DNA of 34,031 nucleotides from a virus, in IMG/VR virus record IMGVR_UViG_3300032236_000448, positions 1-34,031 of that record; one strand, 5' to 3'. The notes beneath the pieces were generated by a model. It was not told the DNA's origin, did no database searches, and worked only from the letters and a program-made list of their open reading frames with translations. This document shows, piece after piece, positions 28,891-34,031 of this stretch. The first letter of the stretch is position 1. Each line of letters starts with the position of its first letter. The translations under genes were made by a program, and so were the position numbers.

Positions 28891-29048
28891 TCGTCGTCTC
28901 CAAAGATTGAGAGCAGCATGTGGAGGACGCCGGCAACAAGGGTCGATATGAGAACGATGCGTTGAATGGTGCCTGACAGGGTGAGGATGGTGACCTCGAA
29001 ACCCAGCCATGTGAGGATGGCGTCACGCAGGAAAGCCTTTAGTTTCAT
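28887..29048 (-). CDS. Small membrane protein (holin-like)
   Basis: A 53-aa protein with a basic N terminus (KLKAFLRD), a first hydrophobic stretch (AILTWLGFEVTILTLSG), a second clear membrane span (IVLISTLVAGVLHMLLSIF) and an acidic end (GDDE). It overlaps its neighbours as ATGA and GTGA. Size and layout resemble two-span holins. AAGGAGAAAGCC precedes the ATG at a suitable distance. Too short to place in a family. Confidence 0.7.
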   Translation of the reverse strand: MKLKAFLRDAILTWLGFEVTILTLSGTIQRIVLISTLVAGVLHMLLSIFGDDE

Positions 29049-30322
29049 GGCTTTCTCCTTCTCACAGTCAGACCAGCAATTACAACAGTTCCGATGATGA
29101 TAATTCGTCTTGTCTTCACAGGCACCCGAGAGCCAAGAGGCACATAGTTCTCAAACTTGCCACCAAAGACCGGGACTTTCTTCTCAAACGCTTTACGCAC
29201 TTTCGCTGGGGCGTGTTGAACGGCTGCGACCAGTTGAGCTGCTTGATCTGGGGTGAGGGTGTTTTCGTCGATGGACGCGAACACAACTGAGGCTTGTTCG
29301 GGTGTGAGGTTGGCGACGGCTGTCGGGTTGGTGGCGAGAGCGACGGCCTGTTCTGGGGGGATACTCGTAGGAGACGCTGGGAGCGTTGTGGAGGTGGTGG
29401 GGGTTGTCGTTATAGGGGGAAGCGTGGAAGTCGTCTCTACGGGCTTCTGGACGCTTGTGGTGGGCATTATGGTGGTGGTGCCCACCTGTCCGCCTCGGTT
29501 GGCAGGCTCGCTCGTCGTAGAAGATGGGACTACGACGGGCTGTGTAGTTTGAGGCGATGTTGAAGAAGTGGATGTGCTGGACTCTGGCGGTGTTATCTCT
29601 ACTTGTGTTGTGGGGGTGGTGGATGGTTCTGGCGGCTGTGTTGACGATGTGCTGGATGATGGGACGACCGTATCCACCAAAGAATTAGCAGGACTTGTCA
29701 TAATTGGGGTACTCGAAGGAGGAACCGATGAAAAAGTTGAAGGAAGTTCTGTTGTTGTCGTTGTGGTTGTCGACGACGTGGTTGTTGTTGTGGGCACTAC
29801 TGCACTAAACGCGGACTCAGGAACAACCGACCAATCCTGATTATCGCCATCGAACTGCCAGAACAACATAAAACACGTTTGACCACCGTTCTCGTAGAAC
29901 CATGCATCCAACGGGAGCGGTGTGTCGGTCGGCAACGTCACCCGATCCGAATAATCAACCGAACAAGCCTTATCTGTCCAAGACCCGAAGTTGGTGGAGT
30001 TGATTGTGACATCACTTCCGTCATCTGACGCGATAGCGAACCTCACCGACTGAACTCCGTCAGGGATGGTGATGAACCCTCGGTAGTGAAGCATGAAATT
30101 GTCCCAGCCACAGTCCTGAAACCGTTCCGCATCCCATGACTGGTTGATATTGGGGTAGTTCCCGTCCCCACATTGTGGGTACAAACTGTCAGATTGTTCA
30201 GGCGGAACCTGATCGATGCTGTACCCAACAACGGACAGCCCAGACACCGTCGCACCGCTGGCCTTTGACAAGCCCACCATCAAACCCAAAGCCAACACAA
30301 CAAGTGCCAGCCAACGTTTCAC
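29045..30322 (-). CDS. Secreted PA14-like, Thr-rich, membrane-anchored surface protein
   Basis: A 425-aa protein from a GTG at 30322. It has a signal peptide (KRWLALVVLALGLMVGLSKA, cleavage near residue 23). Residues 25-170 look like a PA14-type beta domain (MLHYRGFITIPDGVQSVRFA, ASDDGSDVTIN, NGGQTCFMLFWQFDGDN). Residues ~175-320 are a Thr/Ser/Pro mucin-like stalk. Residues ~320-385 are helical with LTPEQA repeats. A C-terminal membrane span (RIIIIGTVVIAGLTV) and RRRKP anchor follow. It would be displayed on the infected cell or act in wall/lysis. It lies inside the lysis cassette between small membrane proteins and is not a normal tail protein. Confidence 0.8.
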   Translation of the reverse strand: MKRWLALVVLALGLMVGLSKASGATVSGLSVVGYSIDQVPPEQSDSLYPQCGDGNYPNINQSWDAERFQDCGWDNFMLHYRGFITIPDGVQSVRFAIASDDGSDVTINSTNFGSWTDKACSVDYSDRVTLPTDTPLPLDAWFYENGGQTCFMLFWQFDGDNQDWSVVPESAFSAVVPTTTTTSSTTTTTTTELPSTFSSVPPSSTPIMTSPANSLVDTVVPSSSTSSTQPPEPSTTPTTQVEITPPESSTSTSSTSPQTTQPVVVPSSTTSEPANRGGQVGTTTIMPTTSVQKPVETTSTLPPITTTPTTSTTLPASPTSIPPEQAVALATNPTAVANLTPEQASVVFASIDENTLTPDQAAQLVAAVQHAPAKVRKAFEKKVPVFGGKFENYVPLGSRVPVKTRRIIIIGTVVIAGLTVRRRKP

Positions 30323-30396
30323 TCGTCAATAAGAAAACGCAACGCGACAGCCATACCGACAACCACGCCGATAGCCGTGCAAAGAAACAGGCTCAT
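30319..30396 (-). CDS. 25-aa single-span membrane peptide in the lysis cassette
   Basis: A micro-gene with ATG at 30396 overlapping the endolysin stop as ATGA, and with its TGA overlapping the GTG of the next gene as GTGA. The peptide is one hydrophobic span (LFLCTAIGVVVGMAVALRFL) ending IDE. The double coupling and composition suggest it is really translated. It could be a holin/antiholin modulator or a spacer for coupling. Confidence 0.55.
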   Translation of the reverse strand: MSLFLCTAIGVVVGMAVALRFLIDE

Positions 30397-30905
30397 GGCT
30401 TCGGAACGCTGCGCCAAATCGCTTCGTACTCGTCCGCAGACTTCGCAGCCATAGCCGGCGAAATCTCCACATGAATCCACTTCGTGCCCAGACCCGGTGT
30501 GCCACCGTTATCGGTAGCAGTCCAATCCTTCCAACCACGACCAACACGCCAACCACGACCCCATTGTGAGGTTCCCGGCTTTGTCCGTCCACCGTAATCG
30601 TGAACCTCTTCGATACCGAGTTGGTCGGCGTACTGCACGAACCAGTTCATTGCTTGCACAGCGGCCTTGTCGTCAGCTCCGAACCCGATGTCGGCAGCGC
30701 GACCCGTCGCATGAACCGACATGTACGGCTTGCATTTCGGGTCGTGGACATCCAACTTTTGAATATCTGCCGGCGCGGAACGCATCACACGCACCACCAA
30801 AGAACCCATGTTCGTGAACTTCCAACGACGACCACACAAGTCAATCAAACGCTCCGTTGCTGGAATCTTGGCGTCCGCGATCTTGTCGAACCCTGTGTAA
30901 CCCAT
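30393..30905 (-). CDS. Endolysin, M15-type L,D/D,D-peptidase
   Basis: A 170-aa protein with the zinc-peptidase M15 signature H65-x-x-G-R-A-A-D72 (SVHATGRAADIGF) and the third ligand His145 in KWIHVEIS; Glu147 nearby may assist. It cuts peptide bonds of host peptidoglycan at lysis. No signal peptide and no separate wall-binding domain are seen, so release needs the neighbouring holin-like protein. The ATG overlaps the holin-like stop by one base (TAATG). Confidence 0.9.
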   Translation of the reverse strand: MGYTGFDKIADAKIPATERLIDLCGRRWKFTNMGSLVVRVMRSAPADIQKLDVHDPKCKPYMSVHATGRAADIGFGADDKAAVQAMNWFVQYADQLGIEEVHDYGGRTKPGTSQWGRGWRVGRGWKDWTATDNGGTPGLGTKWIHVEISPAMAAKSADEYEAIWRSVPKP

Positions 30906-31147
30906 TACTTCTTTTCCTCTGGGGTGACACCAGTGAACGCCTCGTTGATTTCGGCAGCGGTCAGGTTGCCGTCAACCGAGGCGCGAGCGAGACGTTCAAG
31001 GACGGTGGCGACAGCCGACACACCAGCGAGAGCGGCAGACTTAGCAACCGGGATACCACCGATAAGGGCTGATCCACCAACGATTGCCATCGCGTTGACG
31101 ATGAAAGTGGAAATGATTCGCTGAACGATGCTGATTGCGGTTTTCAT
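30905..31147 (-). CDS. Holin-like protein
   Basis: An 80-aa protein starting at the ATG at 31147 (GGAGAAACCC upstream). Residues 8-52 are hydrophobic/amphipathic (IISTFIVNAMAIVGGSALIG, VAKSAALAGVSAVATVL), likely one or two spans, and the tail is polar and acidic (TAAEINEAFTGVTPEEKK). It directly precedes the endolysin with a TAATG overlap and has r1t-like holin size and layout. The holin call is by context and topology. Confidence 0.75.
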   Translation of the reverse strand: MKTAISIVQRIISTFIVNAMAIVGGSALIGGIPVAKSAALAGVSAVATVLERLARASVDGNLTAAEINEAFTGVTPEEKK

Positions 31148-31187
31148 GGGTTTCTCCATCTGTGCAGACCCATCCGCGACAGCGATA

Positions 31188-31826
31188 CTAGTGCGGTGCG
31201 TACCCAGACGCGAGAAGATACCCAGTCCCTCCCGTACCAACGGTAGAACCCGAAGTCGCAGATCCAGAACCTCCACCAGCAACCGATTGGGCTGAAGCGA
31301 TAGCGGAACCACCCGATGAGGTGGAGAAGTAGATACCTGCCGAAATAAAATCGGCATAGGTTGCTATTTGTCGCCATGCGCCGGCTGCGCCAGCCGTCCA
31401 CGCCGCAAACGTTCCTGAGCCACCTGTGGTGGTGACGTTCACGGTGATGGAACTGTTCGTTGTGATGGAGCTGATGAACCCTGCCATGTAGTTCGTAGTG
31501 GAACCTGTCTGGGTGAAACGAATCGGGTCACCTGTTTGGAAGGAGCCTGTGTTCGTCATAGCGAAAGTTTTGGAGCCTGTACCAATCGTGTTTGACGTGA
31601 CCGAGGTGAGGCCTTGATAGCCGAGACCAGCCAACACGAGGAAGACGTACAGGTACCCGGTGGATGCGTCAATCACACAATCCCCCGACTGGGGATAGGC
31701 AGGGAACTTTGTGTAGTCAGGGACGACAGGGATAGTGAAACGACGCACCGCCTCTAATGCTCGAATCCTGCGGTCAAGGTCAGCGAACATCGCACCCAAC
31801 TGTGGATTCTGATTCAACACACCCAT
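31188..31826 (-). CDS. Tail protein (baseplate/fibre-associated)
   Basis: A 212-aa protein starting at ATG 31826 with AAGGAG upstream. The N-terminal helix (LGAMFADLDRRIRALEAVRR) is typical of trimerising segments at the start of phage baseplate or fibre proteins. The rest is beta-rich and Gly/Ser/Thr-rich (TGSKTFAMTNTGSFQTGDPI, SSITTNSSITVNVTTTGGSG). It ends with Gly/Ser repeats. It lies after the Gp37-like minor tail gene and before the lysis genes. A virion role is inferred. Confidence 0.7.
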   Translation of the reverse strand: MGVLNQNPQLGAMFADLDRRIRALEAVRRFTIPVVPDYTKFPAYPQSGDCVIDASTGYLYVFLVLAGLGYQGLTSVTSNTIGTGSKTFAMTNTGSFQTGDPIRFTQTGSTTNYMAGFISSITTNSSITVNVTTTGGSGTFAAWTAGAAGAWRQIATYADFISAGIYFSTSSGGSAIASAQSVAGGGSGSATSGSTVGTGGTGYLLASGYAPH

Positions 31827-31835
31827 AACGACTCC

Positions 31836-33023
31836 TTAGTAGGCAGGCAGAACAAACGAGCCTGACACGGTTTCTGCTGAACCATTATCTCCGACAGCGA
31901 CATCAAACTTGGACAGACGGAGCGCGGTTTCCAACGTGTTCGGGAAACGGTCATCGGTGATACGAATACGGAAGAAGTCACCTGTTTGGAAGTCACCAAT
32001 GTTTGGTGCGACAGGCATCTGTGTGGTTTGTAAACCGTTCTGTGAGTATTCGGTGAGGGCTGTCGTCGGCACCCATGAAGCGTTAAGAACCACAACAGGA
32101 ACGGATCGGGCAGCGACCTGTCCAGCGGTCAACTTGTCCACCATTGTCGGGTCAGGAATCTGGGAGAACGACTGCACATCTTCAAGAAGTGGATACCCAG
32201 CACCAAGCGACGAACCCGACTGCTGAGTGGACACATATTGACCATCCGATGAGCCGGGGCCGAGACCGTACAACACGTTCACAAGGTTCGCACCATCTTC
32301 AGGGTACGAGTATCGAGCGATAACGGATGGGAACTCCAGCATCGGGTTGTTGTAGTTCGCCCCGATAGGGAGACCTTTGCGTGGGTAGTAGGCGTTGAAC
32401 GTTTTCGTGATGTTGTAGTTCGGGTCGTACGCGCAAGCAATGTTGAAATCGAAACCGTATGGTGCCGCCTGCTGCGACAGGGACAGGATGGTGTCGAAAA
32501 TGTTGCGTTTCTCGTAGTCGTAGACGGGGAACGGGTTCGCCAAGTTTTGTCCTGATAAACCGATGCTGGCGGTGCTGATACCGATGTTGCCTGACGGGGC
32601 AGCGTTCATTGCGTCTAGGAGGGCTTTCACAACGGTGAACTGGTCGGTGGTGTTGTCCCACACCGTTGTTGCCGAATACCTGCGCCTCTGAAGATAGGAC
32701 TCGAACTCGCGCGCACCAAGCGACAGGGTTTGACTAGCTGAATCGTATTGGCGTGACCAGATCACACCTCCCCACACGATTTGGTTGTCTCGTTCAACGT
32801 ACAGCGCGGTGCGTGACGGGGTGGTCACATAGTCAAGTGTGAACTGGTTGGAGGCGTTGTAGGTGCCGAGGGTGTTCGTGATGCGTGAATCGGAGAGGAT
32901 GAGGTGCCCGGATGCGGTGCCTGCTTCGTTGAGGGCTTGTCCCCATGACACACCTGTTAGTGGTAGTTCTCCGATGATGGTGTTGGTGAGTAGGTCTGCT
33001 GTTAGGTAGCGGTAGGAAGCCAC
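31836..33023 (-). CDS. Gp37-like minor tail protein
   Basis: A 395-aa protein read from a GTG at 33023 with GGAGG upstream. The N-terminal part (YLTADLLTNTIIGELPLTGV, GHLILSDSRI, TALYVERDNQIVWGGVIW, AREFESYLQRRR) matches the ReqiPepy6 Gp37-like minor tail family of actinophages, which forms part of the baseplate hub. The C-terminal part is beta-rich. Order (after the receptor-binding candidate, before another tail protein) supports a baseplate role. Confidence 0.85.
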   Translation of the reverse strand: MASYRYLTADLLTNTIIGELPLTGVSWGQALNEAGTASGHLILSDSRITNTLGTYNASNQFTLDYVTTPSRTALYVERDNQIVWGGVIWSRQYDSASQTLSLGAREFESYLQRRRYSATTVWDNTTDQFTVVKALLDAMNAAPSGNIGISTASIGLSGQNLANPFPVYDYEKRNIFDTILSLSQQAAPYGFDFNIACAYDPNYNITKTFNAYYPRKGLPIGANYNNPMLEFPSVIARYSYPEDGANLVNVLYGLGPGSSDGQYVSTQQSGSSLGAGYPLLEDVQSFSQIPDPTMVDKLTAGQVAARSVPVVVLNASWVPTTALTEYSQNGLQTTQMPVAPNIGDFQTGDFFRIRITDDRFPNTLETALRLSKFDVAVGDNGSAETVSGSFVLPAY

Positions 33024-33026
33024 GGG

Positions 33027-33203
33027 TTATGCCTCCGTGACTGGCTTCCATTCTTCAGGCTCGTTTCCAGCGTCAAGCCATGCCTGTAACTCTGCGTCGG
33101 GTTGAATACCGAACCACCACACACGGTCATGCTCTACATATCCGTACACTATTCGTGTTTCATCAGTGGTTATATCAACTGTCTTGTAAATGTAATTTTT
33201 CAT
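33027..33203 (-). CDS. Small protein after the tail fibre gene
   Basis: A 58-aa acidic protein starting at an ATG that overlaps the upstream stop by one base (TGATG). It reads KNYIYKTVDITTDETRIVYG, then DRVWWFGIQPDAELQAWLDA and ends in VTEA. Short proteins of this type, with Trp-Phe-Gly and an acidic C terminus, often follow tail fibre genes and may act as fibre-assembly chaperones. That role is inference. Confidence 0.65.
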   Translation of the reverse strand: MKNYIYKTVDITTDETRIVYGYVEHDRVWWFGIQPDAELQAWLDAGNEPEEWKPVTEA

Positions 33204-34031
33204 CACAACTCCGCATTGAAACGAATACCAGCACCAACAGTGGCTGAAGTAAACCAGCCACCTGTACCCAATGTTGGCGAACCGCCAGTAGTTACTTGAA
33301 TTTCCGCACCTTCACGACCCGACTTGTAAAGAGTGATAGCGGAAATAGCGCTTGAACCACCACCGCCGTAAGCAGTGAACGAACCGCTGTCAGTTGTTTG
33401 TGTGGGGTTAATTCTCATGTCAACAACAAACGGTATGTAACACCACAAAGTATTAGCAGTATGCCAGTTTCCTTGACCAAGTGGCGAATCAAATGCACCT
33501 TCACGGTTGATAATCGCAATGTAATAACGCTGACACAAAGCCAATTCCGTTCCGTATGGGCGACGTTCAAATTGTGACGGGACAGAACCAGCTTCTAACT
33601 GAACACCCGTCAACTGGAAATAGTTTGACGTTGATGAAGCAAGGTTTGTTTGTCCAACAGCACGGTTAGCGTTTGTTGTCGTTCCCCACGCTGTTTGTAA
33701 CGTTCCTGAACTGTACGTACTTCCAGCACCCAACCACCAGTTCACATAAAGGGCAGCAGTGTTGTCGTTAGCGAACTGACCTGTCGTGTCAGCAGGGAAC
33801 GTGACGGCTACGTATTGCCATGTGCCTGAAGAGTTGATTGTGTAAGACGCTGAAATGGAACGAGAGTTGGTGTTGTCCAATAATTCAACAATGAACGTTC
33901 CAGTTTGGAACGCTTTGACCCAGAATGACAAAGTGAATGGTTTGCCGTTTGCTGTTCCTTTACGGAAATGTTGAAGGTCTTGGCCTTCCAAACCTTGCGT
34001 TATCTGCATAAACGAACCAGCGGAAGGTGAA
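33203..34031 (-). CDS. Tail/receptor-binding protein, C-terminal part (continues from position 1)
   Basis: This is the 3' part of the 573-aa gene that begins at 1016. Positions 33909-34031 repeat 123-1 and encode the same residues. This part holds a carbohydrate-binding-like jelly roll (KPFTLSFWVKAFQTGTFIVE, SSGTWQYVAVTFPAD, YFQLTGVQLEAGSVPSQFER), then ALCQRYYIAI, a motif common at the C-terminal end of tail fibres and virion lectins. Its base composition is lower in GC (about 40-50% by eye) than the N-terminal part (near 60%), as expected if receptor-binding tips are exchanged between phages. Confidence 0.82.
   Translation of the reverse strand, partial: SPSAGSFMQITQGLEGQDLQHFRKGTANGKPFTLSFWVKAFQTGTFIVELLDNTNSRSISASYTINSSGTWQYVAVTFPADTTGQFANDNTAALYVNWWLGAGSTYSSGTLQTAWGTTTNANRAVGQTNLASSTSNYFQLTGVQLEAGSVPSQFERRPYGTELALCQRYYIAIINREGAFDSPLGQGNWHTANTLWCYIPFVVDMRINPTQTTDSGSFTAYGGGGSSAISAITLYKSGREGAEIQVTTGGSPTLGTGGWFTSATVGAGIRFNAEL
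33909..34031. repeat. Direct terminal repeat, right copy
   Basis: Exact copy of positions 1-123. Removing one copy gives a 33908-bp circle in which the tail gene reads through in frame (1722 nt, 574 codons including stop). Confidence 0.95.

Noticed and set aside
29253-29840. Val/Gly-rich plus-strand open frames opposite the surface protein
   Set aside because: They are reverse complements of Thr/Ser codons in the mucin-like stalk; low-complexity shadow frames.
1-34031. Integrase, DNA polymerase, tRNA genes and insertion sequences
   Set aside because: None of the supported proteins shows tyrosine or serine recombinase, polymerase or transposase motifs, and no tRNA cloverleaf was noticed by eye; a tRNA scan would settle the last point.

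Overview
This window is an essentially complete, circularly closed genome of a small siphovirus-type tailed phage (about 33.9 kb) that most likely infects an actinobacterium. The first 123 bases are repeated exactly at the end (33909-34031), so the unique circle is 33908 bp, and one tail-protein gene is cut by the window ends and reads in frame across the junction. Every protein gene I can support (about 56) lies on the minus strand, with very tight spacing and mostly ATGA, GTGA, TGATG or TAATG overlaps, so transcription runs from high to low coordinates around the circle. The actinobacterial assignment rests on a WhiB-family regulator, a secreted Rpf-type muralytic domain, Actinobacteria-style leaderless promoters and HslV/proteasome-like and DUF families common in actinophages. 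It is an inference. I saw no integrase, partition ATPase, DNA polymerase, tRNA or CRISPR array.

Layout in the direction of transcription. (1) Packaging and head, 18.2 to 6.4 kb: ParB-like protein, terminase small subunit, a cluster of tiny proteins including three DIVTRLR paralogues, terminase large subunit with a C-terminal zinc ribbon, a 985-aa portal fused to Mu F-like and ParB-like domains, a small structural protein, a fused prohead protease/scaffold, major capsid protein with a strong hairpin behind it, a zinc-ribbon protein and head-tail connectors. (2) Tail, 6.4 to 0 kb and on through 34.0 to 31.2 kb: tail tube, tail assembly chaperone with a canonical -1 slippery heptamer, tape measure, distal tail protein, a 573-aa receptor-binding candidate across the junction, a Gp37-like minor tail protein and a further tail protein. 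(3) Lysis and surface, 31.1 to 28.6 kb: holin-like protein, M15-type endolysin, a 25-residue membrane peptide, a secreted PA14-like/Thr-rich/membrane-anchored protein and two more small membrane proteins. (4) 28.6 to 26.4 kb: HTH-like protein, metallophosphoesterase, small protein, HslV-like Ntn peptidase, small protein, then a perfect hairpin. (5) Early/recombination and replication, 26.3 to 20.7 kb, behind promoter P1: two small proteins, YqaJ exonuclease, ERF annealing protein, winged-helix protein, SSB, zinc/HTH proteins, WhiB, putative nuclease, replication initiator carrying seven 12-bp iterons, helicase-loader-like protein. (6) Control/accessory, 20.6 to 18.3 kb, behind promoter P2: small zinc and HTH proteins, a Cro/CI-type regulator, the secreted Rpf-like enzyme and a small SH3-like protein. 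It ends at a structured intergenic region holding a convincing plus-strand intrinsic terminator.

How it works together: P1 and P2 share a -10 placed exactly 7 nt from the ATG (leaderless mRNAs) and an ACTTGTA-type inverted repeat overlapping the -35, which suggests joint control, perhaps by the Cro/CI-like protein in the P2 operon. YqaJ, ERF and SSB form a recombination module. The initiator plus loader probably recruit the host replisome to iterons inside the initiator gene, as in lambda. The most unusual elements are the stand-alone secreted Rpf-like protein apparently started at CTG, the paired leaderless promoters, the portal-MuF-ParB fusion, the HslV-like peptidase without an unfoldase, and the plus-strand structured RNA/terminator in an otherwise one-strand genome.
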